In this document: positions 38,448-46,921 of the stretch, one piece after another
Position numbering within the stretch: position 1 is the first letter of the stretch
How the letters are laid out: the number at the start of each line of letters is the position of its first letter
Assembly: GCA_016841605.1 (NCBI GenBank)
Contig: JAENYV010000005.1
Span: 70,103-134,102 of the forward strand
Direction: 5' to 3'
From: Dethiobacter alkaliphilus
Lineage (GTDB): Bacteria; Bacillota; Dethiobacteria; DTU022; UBA8154
DNA length: 64,000 nucleotides
The notes under the pieces: generated by a model
Database searches by the model: none
What the model saw: the letters and a program-made list of their open reading frames with translations, nothing else
What the model was told of the DNA's origin: nothing
Made by a program: the position numbers and the translations under genes

Positions 38448-39338
38448 ATGTGTCTTTCCATTAAAGAGGCCTTGCAGAAGGCCGCTTCTTTTTTGCATCT
38501 CAAAGAAGTGGAAAACTCCCGTACTGAGGCGGAAATTCTCCTCGCCTTTCTCGTGCAGAAAGAACGTATTTATTTCTACAGCCATGCTGAAGAGGAGCTT
38601 TCCCGGGAAACCTGGGATGCTTACCGGAGTTTGGTTGAGCGTCGAGGGGCGAGAGAACCTCTGGCGTATCTGACCGGAGAGAAAGAGTTTATGGGTATTA
38701 CTTTTTCTATCAACGAAGGGGTTCTTATTCCCCGTCCGGAGACAGAGCATTTAGTCGAGGCTGTACTTTATTGGGTTGATTCGCATATTGAAAGAAAGGA
38801 GAAAGAACTGCAAATTATAGACCTGGGGACGGGTTGTGGTAATATAGCCCTTTCCCTACTAGTTTTTCTTCCTTCTTCAAGGGTTACCGGGATTGATATT
38901 GAGGAAAAAGCTGTTGCGTTAACCCGGCATAATGCAGTTCGCCTCGGAGTTGATAAGAGGTTGAAGCTTTACCGGGGAAAATATTGGGAAGACCTGGAAG
39001 AACAAGATTTTCGTTTCCATGTTATTGTATCCAATCCCCCCTATATCCCTACTTCTTCTCTCTCTTTTCTTTCTGCAGAAGTATGCCGGGAGCCGCGTTC
39101 TGCTCTGGATGGCGGCGAGGATGGGCTGAGAGCCTATCGGGAAATTTTTAGCCGCGTTTCGTCATATCTCTGCTCCCCTGGACTCCTGGCCCTGGAGGTA
39201 GGTATGGGGCAGGCAAAAGCTGTTTGTCAAATGGCAGAATTTATACCCGGTTTTTTTCAGAAAAAAGAAATACGTAAGGATTATGCAGGAATTGAACGTT
39301 TGGTGCTCTTTGAGCGCGGAACCCCGGATGGCCTTTGA
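38448..39338 (+). CDS. prmC: Release factor glutamine methyltransferase
   Basis: SAM-dependent N5-glutamine methyltransferase acting on the GGQ of release factors. 296 residues. The N-terminal helical domain ends at REPLAYLTGEKEFMG, and the catalytic domain has IPRPETEHLVE, IIDLGTGCGNIAL (SAM loop) and the NPPY motif in VIVSNPPYIP. It follows prfA by 18 bases. After it come 300 bases without a convincing gene. Confidence 0.95.
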   Translation: MCLSIKEALQKAASFLHLKEVENSRTEAEILLAFLVQKERIYFYSHAEEELSRETWDAYRSLVERRGAREPLAYLTGEKEFMGITFSINEGVLIPRPETEHLVEAVLYWVDSHIERKEKELQIIDLGTGCGNIALSLLVFLPSSRVTGIDIEEKAVALTRHNAVRLGVDKRLKLYRGKYWEDLEEQDFRFHVIVSNPPYIPTSSLSFLSAEVCREPRSALDGGEDGLRAYREIFSRVSSYLCSPGLLALEVGMGQAKAVCQMAEFIPGFFQKKEIRKDYAGIERLVLFERGTPDGL

Positions 39339-39479
39339 GAATTACCCTTCCTCTCTTGCTGATTTTCGAACTTTACCTCCAGAGTACATCCTCCCTATCA
39401 TCTTCCCATTTCAAACATTCGTGGTATCATTTTCAAGGGGACACACCTCTACGGTGATGCTCGACAGTCCCATATTTAG

Positions 39480-39516
39480 GCAAATTCCCTTAGCTTTCGA
39501 ATACGCCCGGCGCACC
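39480..39516 (+). repeat. Short dispersed repeat in the prmC-sigG gap
   Basis: GCAAATT..CC..CTTAGCTTTCG and the following AT.C.CC.GGCGC closely resemble 25086-25122. The surrounding gap (39339-39639) has no supported gene, only a sporulation-type promoter near its end. The two copies may be ends of a decayed mobile element. Confidence 0.35.
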
Positions 39517-39553
39517 TCGAACCCCCTCATTTTTAAGAAAATTTTTTTTATAA

Positions 39554-39583
39554 GTCTAAAATATGGAAAAAATGCACATACTA
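39554..39583 (+). promoter_or_regulatory. Putative sigma-F/sigma-G promoter of sigG
   Basis: GTCTA (39554-39558) and CATACTA (39577-39583) with an 18-base spacer resemble the forespore consensus GYRTA and CATNHTA. It lies about 55 bases before the sigG start. Confidence 0.45.
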
Positions 39584-39639
39584 TCTTCAAAGGGAAGAAT
39601 ATCTGTATTAAAAACATGTTATAACCGGGGGAGAAAGAA

Positions 39640-40437
39640 ATGTACGGCTATAAAAAGGTTGAAATAAGTGGTGTGAATACGTTTTATTTGCCGGTTATTC
39701 CTTGGGAGCGCATGCGCGAGCTTTTTAAAGAATTAGCCGGTGGCGGGGTTGAAGTGAGAGAAGAGTTAATTAAAGGAAATCTCAAATTGGTTTTAAGCGT
39801 TTTGAAGCGTTTTAAAAACCGCGGGGAAAATATGGACGACCTCTTTCAAATCGGCTGTATCGGGCTGATGAAAGCAATTGATAATTTTAAACTGGAACAT
39901 AATGTAAACTTTTCCACTTATGCAGTACCAATGATCCTGGGAGAAATTAAACGCTACCTGAGGGACAATAATTATCTCCATATGAGCCGATCATTGAAAA
40001 CAACAGCACAAAAAGTGCAGGAAATTCGCGAAAGTTTGCTGCAGAAAAACCAGAAAGAACCAACAATTAGCGAATTGTCTGAAGAGATTGGTATAGCACC
40101 GGAGGAAATTATCCTGGCTTGCAATGCCAATATGGAGCCCCTTTCTTTTTTTGAGCCGGTATTTAACGACAGCAGCGATCCCGTTCAGGTTATGGATTTG
40201 CTGAGCGACCAGGAAGAAGATCGGAACTGGCTGGAGAATATCGAACTGAAAGAAGCGCTGGAGCACTTAAGCCGAAGGGAGAGGTATGTCATCATTGAAC
40301 GTTTTTTTCGTGGAAAAACTCAGGTTGAAGTATCAAAAAAACTTGACATATCTCAGGCCCAAATTTCGAGAATTGAAAAAAATGCTCTAAAGCTTCTGCG
40401 CAACTATTATAGCGAAAGTATCAGTATGGAAAAATAA
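39640..40437 (+). CDS. sigG: RNA polymerase sporulation sigma factor, sigma-G type
   Basis: 265 residues. The N-terminus (KVEISGVNTFYLPVI) matches sigma-G rather than sigma-F. Region 2 has NLKLVLSVLKRF, DDLFQIGCIGLMKAIDNF and FSTYAVPMILGEIKRYLRDNN; region 4 has GKTQVEVSKKLDISQAQISRIEKNAL. Sigma-G drives late forespore gene expression after engulfment. It lies immediately before spoIIR and not in the usual spoIIGA-sigE-sigG cluster, so it may be a relocated or a second sigG. GGGGGAGAAAG lies upstream of the ATG. Confidence 0.9.
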   Translation: MYGYKKVEISGVNTFYLPVIPWERMRELFKELAGGGVEVREELIKGNLKLVLSVLKRFKNRGENMDDLFQIGCIGLMKAIDNFKLEHNVNFSTYAVPMILGEIKRYLRDNNYLHMSRSLKTTAQKVQEIRESLLQKNQKEPTISELSEEIGIAPEEIILACNANMEPLSFFEPVFNDSSDPVQVMDLLSDQEEDRNWLENIELKEALEHLSRRERYVIIERFFRGKTQVEVSKKLDISQAQISRIEKNALKLLRNYYSESISMEK

Positions 40438-40478
40438 TCACAGGGGTGTATTCCCTCAAGGGAAACGAGTGGTTAGGA

Positions 40479-41171
40479 ATGCTGTTCAAAAAAAACGCGC
40501 TTTCTCAGAAATTTAGGCTGAATCGGGTCAGGAAAACTGCATTGCTTGTGACACTTTTGCTTCTATTTTTCCTAGTGTCAGGAAATTCTTTTAATACTGA
40601 AAGAGTTAAGTCCGGAAATGAAATCGTTCGTTTTCATGTCAGAGCTAATAGTAACAATTCCAGCGATCAAGAGATTAAAAATTTCCTGGCGAACCGGTTA
40701 ATTCAAATATACGGTCCTCTTTGGAGCCAATGTCAAAACAGTGAGGAGCTTCATGTTTTGTTGACAAAGGATCGGGAAAATATCAGGCAAAATGCGCAAG
40801 AAATTCTTGCAGAGAAGGGTTGTTCTGATTCTGTGGACGTAGAATTTGCCAATCAGTTCTTCCCCGCACGCTTTTATGGTGAACGTTTCTTTCCGTCCGG
40901 TGAATATGCTTCGTTAACAGTTAAAATAGGATCGGGGAAAGGTGAGAACTGGTGGTGTGTCCTTTTCCCTCCCCTTTGTTTTAAGGTATTTCCGGTACCG
41001 TCTGATAACGGTAAAGAAAAAAATATGGAGATAGAAACCGTAAAAATAAATGATGATAGTTCCCGGGCGACGAATTCGGAAAAGGAATCGGTCTACAGTG
41101 AAGAGAAAACGAAAAAAAAGGAAAATATTCGTTTTTGGATCATTGATATTTTTCGCAAATTTAGTAAATAA
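40479..41171 (+). CDS. spoIIR: Stage II sporulation protein R
   Basis: Forespore-made secreted signal that triggers SpoIIGA processing of pro-sigma-E in the mother cell. About 230 residues. One N-terminal membrane/signal segment is followed by the conserved VRFHVRANSN, FFPARFYGERFFPSGEY and NWWCVLFPPLCF. ATG 40479 is taken as start; GTG 40446 is possible, and neither has an ideal binding site. The C-terminal 50 residues are charged and not conserved. It lies just behind sigG. Confidence 0.92.
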   Translation: MLFKKNALSQKFRLNRVRKTALLVTLLLLFFLVSGNSFNTERVKSGNEIVRFHVRANSNNSSDQEIKNFLANRLIQIYGPLWSQCQNSEELHVLLTKDRENIRQNAQEILAEKGCSDSVDVEFANQFFPARFYGERFFPSGEYASLTVKIGSGKGENWWCVLFPPLCFKVFPVPSDNGKEKNMEIETVKINDDSSRATNSEKESVYSEEKTKKKENIRFWIIDIFRKFSK

Positions 41172-41193
41172 ATATAATTCATTTTATAAATTA

Positions 41194-41232
41194 TAAAGTT
41201 CATCTGAGTAATTTTTGACGGGATGAACTTTA
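41194..41232 (+). terminator. Possible terminator or operator after spoIIR
   Basis: 11-bp inverted repeat TAAAGTTCATC/GATGAACTTTA with a 17-base loop, followed by TTTAT. It is AT-rich. It may end spoIIR transcription or be a regulator site before fur. Confidence 0.4.
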
Positions 41233-41310
41233 TTTATCTTTGTAAAAAGGAAAATCTTTTATCCTGGAGAATTAAAAATAAAGTGAAGATTTTACCTGGA
41301 AGGTGCAGAT

Positions 41311-41799
41311 ATGGTTGAAAAAAAAATAAGTGAGATGGAAAATCAGTTTAAAGAGCACCGTCTGACTCCGCAGCGAAGACTTGTTTTGGAAATTTTTCTG
41401 GAAAACAGGGAGCGCCACCTCAGCGCGGAGGAGGTATTTCAGATAAGCAGGGAAAAGGGAGAAGATATTGGTCTGGCAACAATTTATCGAACTCTGGACT
41501 TATTGGAAGAACTAATGCTCTTACACAAGATGAATTTTGGGGATGGCAGAAGTCGTTATGAACTTGTCTCATCCAATGTGGAACAGCATCACCATCATCA
41601 TCTTGTCTGTCTTAATTGTGCCCGGATTTTTGAGGTGGAAGATGACCTTCTCCATCAGTTGGAAAATGTCGTAGAAAATAAATACCAGTTTACGATTATT
41701 AATCATAATCTACAGTTTTATGGATACTGCTTTAAATGTTCGCAGCAGAAAAAGGACTTAAATCAGGAGACTGAAGAAAAGAAACAGGAGCCTGAATAA
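41311..41799 (+). CDS. fur: Fur-family transcriptional regulator
   Basis: 162 residues. A winged-helix N-terminus (LTPQRRLVLEIF, GLATIYRTLDLLEE) precedes a dimerisation domain with a run of histidines (EQHHHHHLVC) and two CxxC zinc sites (CLNCARIF and CFKCSQQ). The family includes Fur, Zur and PerR; Fur is the most likely, but the metal cannot be read with certainty. The ATG is preceded by GGAAGGTG. It lies between spoIIR and larE, with no obvious metal-transport target nearby. Confidence 0.88.
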   Translation: MVEKKISEMENQFKEHRLTPQRRLVLEIFLENRERHLSAEEVFQISREKGEDIGLATIYRTLDLLEELMLLHKMNFGDGRSRYELVSSNVEQHHHHHLVCLNCARIFEVEDDLLHQLENVVENKYQFTIINHNLQFYGYCFKCSQQKKDLNQETEEKKQEPE

Positions 41800-41887
41800 G
41801 AGACGGTTACTTGTGAAGCATATGGATTTATGATTTTATCTCCTGAGTGCCTGAATATTTTTATTTGTATATTTAAAATGGAGGGGG

Positions 41888-42676
41888 ATGCTGTCGCTGG
41901 AGAAAAAAGAAAAGCGTTTAATGGAAAATTTAGGTAAAATGGAGAATGCTCTGGTAGGGTTTACCGGGGGTGTGGATAGCACATATTTGCTCTATATGGC
42001 AAAAAAAGTAATTGGCGACAAAGTTGTTGCTGTCACGGCGATTTCACCTCTTTATCCTTTAAGGGAGATCGAAGAAGCAAAGGAAATAGCAAGAGAAATA
42101 GGGATTAAACATATTCTCTTGGAAAGTAAGGAACTGGAAAATGCTGAGTTTCGTTCTAATCCTCCTCATCGATGCGATCTCTGCCGTAAAATGTTTTACA
42201 GTAATTTGCGTAAATTGGCCGATGAGAAAGGCTTTACATATATTTTGAATGGTAACAATAAAAATGATGAGCAAAAAGCTCGTTCCGGTATGAGCGTCGC
42301 ACTGGAGTATGAGGTCCGTTTTCCCTTGCAAGAAGCAAATCTTTTTAAAAAAGAGATCCGTGAACTTTCGCAAAAAGCTGGTCTTGCTACTTGGAATAAA
42401 CCGTCGTTGCCCTGTTTGGCCACACGTTTTCACTATGGGGAGCATCTGACCATACCAAAACTTGAACAAGTGGAGCGATCGGAGGAATATCTGCGACTGC
42501 AAGGTTTTAATCCGCTTAGGGTACGATATCATGGAGATAACGCTCGTATAGAACTTGATTCCAGTATGTTGCAAAAGGCTGTGGATATGCGTAAGGAAAT
42601 CGCTTTTGCATTGCAGAAGCTTGGTTTTACCTATGTGACCCTGGATCTCTGTTCCTCTATGGAATCGAAAGAGTGA
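41888..42676 (+). CDS. larE: LarE-type ATP-dependent sulfur transferase (PP-loop)
   Basis: 262 residues. The PP-loop ATP-binding motif GFTGGVDSTYLL is at about residue 20. In the family, LarE adds sulfur to the pyridinium carboxylate precursor of the nickel-pincer cofactor of lactate racemase. A CxxC pair (HRCDLCRKM) and a further Cys in LPCLATRF are present; this three-Cys pattern suggests the [4Fe-4S] catalytic form rather than the sacrificial single-Cys form, which is an inference. No larA, larB or larC gene is in the window. A strong terminator follows. Confidence 0.88.
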   Translation: MLSLEKKEKRLMENLGKMENALVGFTGGVDSTYLLYMAKKVIGDKVVAVTAISPLYPLREIEEAKEIAREIGIKHILLESKELENAEFRSNPPHRCDLCRKMFYSNLRKLADEKGFTYILNGNNKNDEQKARSGMSVALEYEVRFPLQEANLFKKEIRELSQKAGLATWNKPSLPCLATRFHYGEHLTIPKLEQVERSEEYLRLQGFNPLRVRYHGDNARIELDSSMLQKAVDMRKEIAFALQKLGFTYVTLDLCSSMESKE

Positions 42677-42710
42677 AGTTATTGCGGCAATATTAGAGAT
42701 TTTCGCTACC

Positions 42711-42757
42711 CAAAAGCAGGAAATCTTCCAGGGAAGTATTTCCTGCTTTTGATTTTT
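42711..42757 (+). terminator. Rho-independent terminator after larE
   Basis: Perfect 14-bp stem (CAAAAGCAGGAAAT and its complement) with a 13-base loop, followed by ATTTTTC. Confidence 0.9.
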
Positions 42758-42837
42758 CTTTAGTAAAATAAATAATTTTTCTACTTATTTCAACGTGTTT
42801 TTGTCGGTGTAAAAACGTGGTTAGGATAACTTCCGAT

Positions 42838-42847
42838 GTGCTATAAT
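42838..42847 (+). promoter_or_regulatory. Extended -10 promoter upstream of tsaC
   Basis: A TGn-type extended -10 directly before a perfect TATAAT (42842-42847). No clear -35 is seen. It is expected to drive the tsaC-ywlE-rpiB-glyA-comEB group. Confidence 0.5.
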
Positions 42848-42926
42848 ATTATTAATTACTTTAAAGCAAGGAGTTAAGGTAAAAATTTTTAATTGCCAAT
42901 GCCGATAAAAAAAGGGGAGGGAAGGT

Positions 42927-44030
42927 ATGCAGTGGCCGAAAGTAAAAGGGACTATTTTATTTTCTCCCCGGAACGGACAGCAGGAAGAGAAAGCATTGTT
43001 GCATGCCGCAAGACTTCTCAAGGAAGGTGAGTTACTGGCATTTCCCACGGAAACGGTCTACGGATTGGGGGCTGATGCCCTTGACCCCGTTGCTGTTTCC
43101 AGGATTTTTCGGGCTAAAGGGAGGCCTGCCGATAATCCCCTGATTGTACATATTGCCGGAATTGAGCAGGCTTCTGAACTGGTTCGGGAATTACCCCCGG
43201 AGGCAGCCCTTTTAGCCCGCTATTTTTGGCCGGGGCCTTTGACAATGGTTCTTCCGAAAAGTGAGAGGGTTCCGGATATTTGCACAGCAGGTCTTTCATC
43301 TGTAGCTTTACGGGTTCCCTCTCACCCGTTAGCCTTAAGGCTTATTCGTGCCGCAAAAGTGCCGATTGCTGCTCCAAGTGCCAATATTTCCGGCAGCCCC
43401 AGCCCGACGACTGCTGCCCATGTCCTTGCCGATCTGGCAGGTCGAATTGCTGCTGTGCTGGATGGTGGGGCATGTTCCGTCGGTCTCGAATCTACTGTTG
43501 TCAGCCTGCTCTCCTCTCCTCCTGCTATACTTCGTCCCGGATGGGTAACGCAAGAGATGCTGGAGAAGATTTTAAAGTGTTCCATTTTGGATCTTTCTAC
43601 TGTGGACAACAAAGACGATAAACAAGGACCCGCTCTTTCTCCGGGCATGAAGTATAGACATTATGCGCCCAAAGCCCCTCTTATTCTCGTAGAGGGAGAA
43701 GGAGACGACCAGCGCAGTCAGTTATTGGCTCTGACGGAAGGATTTGTCATGCAGGGACGTAAACTGGGTTTGATTCTCTCCCAGGAATCTAAGGCATTCT
43801 TCTCCGCACCTGTTGTGGAAATATTAGGATCAAGAAATGATCCGGCTACGGTGGCGAGGCGACTTTTTAATGCCTTGCGCAGGATGGATTATCAGGGAGT
43901 AGAAGTTATCGTAGTGGAAGGATTTGAGGAAAAAGAACTGGGGAAAGCTGTGATGAATCGTCTTAGAAAAGCGGCAGTAAAAATTATCGGCTCCGAAAGC
44001 AAAGGAGGAGTTTTATGGACAAAAAGCTAG
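42927..44030 (+). CDS. tsaC: Threonylcarbamoyl-AMP synthase (Sua5/YwlC type)
   Basis: Makes threonylcarbamoyl-AMP from threonine, bicarbonate and ATP for the t6A modification of tRNAs. 367 residues: the YrdC domain (FPTETVYGLGADA, KGRPADNPLIVH, APSANISGSPSPT) plus the C-terminal Sua5 domain (SPGMKYRHYAP). GGGGAGGGAAGG precedes the ATG. Its 3' end overlaps ywlE by 16 bases. The order tsaC-ywlE-rpiB-glyA is conserved across Firmicutes. Confidence 0.95.
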   Translation: MQWPKVKGTILFSPRNGQQEEKALLHAARLLKEGELLAFPTETVYGLGADALDPVAVSRIFRAKGRPADNPLIVHIAGIEQASELVRELPPEAALLARYFWPGPLTMVLPKSERVPDICTAGLSSVALRVPSHPLALRLIRAAKVPIAAPSANISGSPSPTTAAHVLADLAGRIAAVLDGGACSVGLESTVVSLLSSPPAILRPGWVTQEMLEKILKCSILDLSTVDNKDDKQGPALSPGMKYRHYAPKAPLILVEGEGDDQRSQLLALTEGFVMQGRKLGLILSQESKAFFSAPVVEILGSRNDPATVARRLFNALRRMDYQGVEVIVVEGFEEKELGKAVMNRLRKAAVKIIGSESKGGVLWTKS

Positions 44031-44518
44031 TCTTTCTCTTTGTCTGTAGTGGAAATACCTGCCGCAGTGTAATGGCGCAGGGACTTTTAACAAAAATTTG
44101 GGGGGAGCCTGGTGAGAAGGAAATCCAAGCTATAGTTTATTCAGCCGGAATGGAAACGATAGACGGTCTGAGTGCAACCGACGAAGCGCTGCAGGTTCTG
44201 TGGGATGAGGGAGTGGATTTAACATGCCATCGTTCCAGGAGAATAACTGATACTCTTGTTAGAGAAGCTGATTACATTTTTACCATGACAAAAAAGCAGA
44301 AAGAAACCCTGCTGGAACATTTTCCTGAAGCGTTTAAAAAAGTTTGGATGATAGCAGAATTTGCCTATGATGACAATTTTAAGGATGTTTTCGATCCTTT
44401 CGGTCTGGGATTGCAGAAGTACCGACAGACGGCAAAAGAGATTAAAGCGGCGATCCGGGAAATCGTAAACAAGCTGACGGTAAAACCTTCAGGGAAAATA
44501 GCGGATCAGGAAAATTAA
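44015..44518 (+). CDS. ywlE: Low-molecular-weight phosphatase, probable protein-arginine phosphatase
   Basis: 167 residues. The P-loop is FVCSGNTCRSVMA, with the nucleophile Cys near residue 11 and the catalytic Asp expected in DVFDPFG. The Thr in GNTCR, where tyrosine phosphatases usually have Ile, is the feature linked to phospho-arginine specificity in Bacillus YwlE. It would reverse McsB kinase marking. It overlaps the end of tsaC and is followed by rpiB. Confidence 0.9.
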   Translation: MDKKLVFLFVCSGNTCRSVMAQGLLTKIWGEPGEKEIQAIVYSAGMETIDGLSATDEALQVLWDEGVDLTCHRSRRITDTLVREADYIFTMTKKQKETLLEHFPEAFKKVWMIAEFAYDDNFKDVFDPFGLGLQKYRQTAKEIKAAIREIVNKLTVKPSGKIADQEN

Positions 44519-44595
44519 TTTTACGGCAGGAGATAGAGGAATTTAAGCGAATAATTGTTAAAAGCAAATGTCGTAATAGAAAAGGAGAAAGTCCC

Positions 44596-45045
44596 GTGCG
44601 CATTTCTCTTGCTTCAGATCATGCCGGATTTACATTAAAGGAAAAAATTAAAGAACACTTACAAGAAAATAAATATTTTTATCATGATTTCGGAACTTTT
44701 GATGAGGAGCCTGTCGATTATCCTGATTTAGCCTATCTGGCTGCTTCGGCAGTACAAAAAGGAGAGTATGAACGGGGTATCCTTGTCTGCGGAACCGGAA
44801 TAGGAGTCTGTATCGCAGCCAATAAACTGCAGGGAATTAGAGCGGCACATTGTGGTGAATCATATTCCGCACGGTGTTCAAGGGAGCACAATGATGCAAA
44901 CATTTTAACGCTCGGAGCCAGGGTAATTGGGGTTGGGATAGCGCTGGAAATTGTCCGGGTTTTTCTGGAAACCCCTTTTGCAGGAGGAAGGCATTTATTA
45001 AGATTGGAAAAAATATCTCGACTTGAGAAGTCAACGTTAAGTTAA
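44596..45045 (+). CDS. rpiB: Ribose-5-phosphate isomerase B
   Basis: 149 residues. Interconverts ribose-5-phosphate and ribulose-5-phosphate. Motifs: [35 protein letters not shown] with the catalytic Cys, and [18 protein letters not shown] start with AAAGGAGAAAG upstream. The last 20 residues are charged and variable. Confidence 0.96.
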   Translation: MRISLASDHAGFTLKEKIKEHLQENKYFYHDFGTFDEEPVDYPDLAYLAASAVQKGEYERGILVCGTGIGVCIAANKLQGIRAAHCGESYSARCSREHNDANILTLGARVIGVGIALEIVRVFLETPFAGGRHLLRLEKISRLEKSTLS

Positions 45046-45076
45046 CTGCTCAATAATCAGGCTGAAAATAATACTA

Positions 45077-45121
45077 AAAAGGGGGTGTAACCCGGTACTA
45101 AAGAAACCGGGTTTGACGATG
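45077..45121 (+). promoter_or_regulatory. Hairpin-spaced ribosome binding site of glyA with a GTG-TAA start-stop
   Basis: AAAAAGGGGGTG (45077-45087) is the only good Shine-Dalgarno, but it lies more than 30 bases from ATG 45119. Between them an 8-bp hairpin (AACCCGGT 45089-45096, ACCGGGTT 45106-45113) would bring it to about 8 bases effective spacing. GTG-TAA (45085-45090) right after the purine run forms a start-stop pair. Confidence 0.45.
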
Positions 45122-46381
45122 CCCGTTGGAGAGAGCGGCAGTAACAGCATTTTACAACTTTTTGATTCACAAATTGCTAAGGCTATTTTGGATGAACAGC
45201 GCAGGCAGCAGGAAAAGATCGTTTTGATCGCTTCGGAGAATTATGCCAGTAAAGCTGTTCTGGAAGCCCAGGGTTCCGTTTTGACAAATAAATATGCGGA
45301 AGGATATCCGGGTCAGAGGTATTACGGTGGTTGTGAGTATGTGGATATTGTGGAGGATCTTGCCCGTAAAAGGGCCCTGGAGCTTTTTGGAGCAGATTAT
45401 GTCAATGTCCAACCCCATGCCGGCGCTATTGCCAATCTGGCTGTGTACCTTGCAGTTTTAAAGCCTGGAGATACTGTTCTGGGGATGGATCTCAGTCATG
45501 GAGGGCATCTGACGCACGGTAGTCCCGTCAATATATCCGGAAAATATTATAACTTTTATTTCTACGGAGTAGATGATCGGACAGGCTATATCGATATGGA
45601 CAAGGTAGCGGAAATTGCCCGTAAAACTTCCCCGCGCCTGATTATTGCCGGAGCCAGTGCCTATTCCCGGATAATTGATTTTGCTGCCTTTGAAAAGGTT
45701 GCAACAGATGTAGGTGCTTACTTAATGGTGGATATGGCTCATATTGCCGGGCTGGTTGCGGCGGGACAACATCCTACTCCTATTCCTCATGCCCATTTTG
45801 TTACTACAACGACTCACAAGACTCTTCGTGGTCCAAGGGGAGGTATGATCTTCTGTCAGGCAGAATTTGCCAAACTGCTTAGTAAAGCTGTTTTCCCGGG
45901 GCTCCAGGGTGGACCTCTCATGCATGTTATCGCCGCTAAAGCTGTGGCCTTGAAGGAAGCGCAAACTTCTGAATTTATTGATTACCAGGAACAGGTTGTC
46001 AAAAACGCCCGGGTATTAGCTGATTCTCTTCAGGAATTGGGTTTTAATCTTGTTTCGGGCGGTACCGACAATCACCTTATTCTTGTTGACCTGAGAAGTA
46101 AAAAAATAAACGGGCGCGACGCTGAAAATTTACTTGATGAAGTAGGAATTTCAGTTAATAAAAATGCTATTCCCGGAGACCCGGAAAGGCCTGTTATTAC
46201 CAGTGGAATTCGGCTGGGAACTCCGGCTGTAACTTCCCGGGGAATGAAAGAGTCCGAGATGAAGCTTTTGGCGGAAATAATTAACGGGACCCTGGAAGGA
46301 AACCGGGATTCTGTTGCCATATCCCGTCTGAAAGGGAAGGTCAGACAATTGAGTTCTGCGTTTCCTATTTATGGAGTATAA
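45119..46381 (+). CDS. glyA: Serine hydroxymethyltransferase
   Basis: PLP enzyme converting serine and tetrahydrofolate to glycine and methylene-THF. 420 residues. Motifs: [51 protein letters not shown], and the PLP-binding Lys in [14 protein letters not shown] (about residue 229). ATG 45119 is chosen; TTG 45113 lies inside the leader hairpin. Translation start context is unusual (see the hairpin entry). comEB follows by 2 bases. Confidence 0.96.
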   Translation: MPVGESGSNSILQLFDSQIAKAILDEQRRQQEKIVLIASENYASKAVLEAQGSVLTNKYAEGYPGQRYYGGCEYVDIVEDLARKRALELFGADYVNVQPHAGAIANLAVYLAVLKPGDTVLGMDLSHGGHLTHGSPVNISGKYYNFYFYGVDDRTGYIDMDKVAEIARKTSPRLIIAGASAYSRIIDFAAFEKVATDVGAYLMVDMAHIAGLVAAGQHPTPIPHAHFVTTTTHKTLRGPRGGMIFCQAEFAKLLSKAVFPGLQGGPLMHVIAAKAVALKEAQTSEFIDYQEQVVKNARVLADSLQELGFNLVSGGTDNHLILVDLRSKKINGRDAENLLDEVGISVNKNAIPGDPERPVITSGIRLGTPAVTSRGMKESEMKLLAEIINGTLEGNRDSVAISRLKGKVRQLSSAFPIYGV

Positions 46382-46383
46382 GC

Positions 46384-46839
46384 ATGAGACCTTCCTGGGA
46401 TAGTTACTTTCTTGAAATTGCCTGTGTTATTGCCGAGCGTTCAACTTGTCTGCGCAGAAAAGTCGGAGCTGTTCTGGTTAAAGATAAGCGCCTTTTAACA
46501 ACAGGGTATAACGGTGCCCCAACAGGAATAAGGCACTGCCTGGAAACCGGTTGCCTTCGGCAGATGCAAAATATTCCCTCCGGGGAACGTCATGAGCTCT
46601 GCCGGGGGCTTCATGCGGAGCAAAATGCTATTATTCAGGGCGCATTGCATGGGGTTTCTATTAAAGGTGCGGATCTTTATTGTACCCATCATCCTTGCTC
46701 TATGTGTGCAAAAATGCTGGTAAATGCCGGAGTTAGAAGAGTCGTCCTCAAGGAAAGCTATCCCGACCCCCTTGCCGGGGAAATTTTTCAGGAGGCAAGT
46801 GTGCAAGTTGAGGTTTTAGAAGATAAGTTAGATGTTTAA
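46384..46839 (+). CDS. comEB: dCMP deaminase (ComEB type)
   Basis: 151 residues. Zinc-dependent deaminase producing dUMP for thymidylate synthesis. The active site is HAEQNAI with the zinc His and catalytic Glu, and PCSMCAKML with the two Cys ligands; an N-terminal TGYNGAPTG is typical. It begins 2 bases after the glyA stop, so the genes are probably translated together; the shared link is one-carbon and thymidylate supply. Confidence 0.94.
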   Translation: MRPSWDSYFLEIACVIAERSTCLRRKVGAVLVKDKRLLTTGYNGAPTGIRHCLETGCLRQMQNIPSGERHELCRGLHAEQNAIIQGALHGVSIKGADLYCTHHPCSMCAKMLVNAGVRRVVLKESYPDPLAGEIFQEASVQVEVLEDKLDV

Positions 46840-46921
46840 TTCACAAAACGAAATTATGAATGAAAAGATTATTTTAAATAAAAGGTCCCGCATCTGAGGG
46901 TCATGGCAGTGGAGGTAATTT

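Noticed and set aside
39283-39624. A 113-codon plus-strand frame overlapping the prmC end, and a minus-strand frame at 39411-39617
   Set aside because: Both lack a good ribosome binding site and recognisable motifs. The plus frame begins inside prmC. The gap is better described as repeat remnant plus promoter.
45089-45113. Hairpin before glyA as a terminator
   Set aside because: Only three T residues follow and the stem sits between the Shine-Dalgarno and the start codon, so a translational role is more likely.
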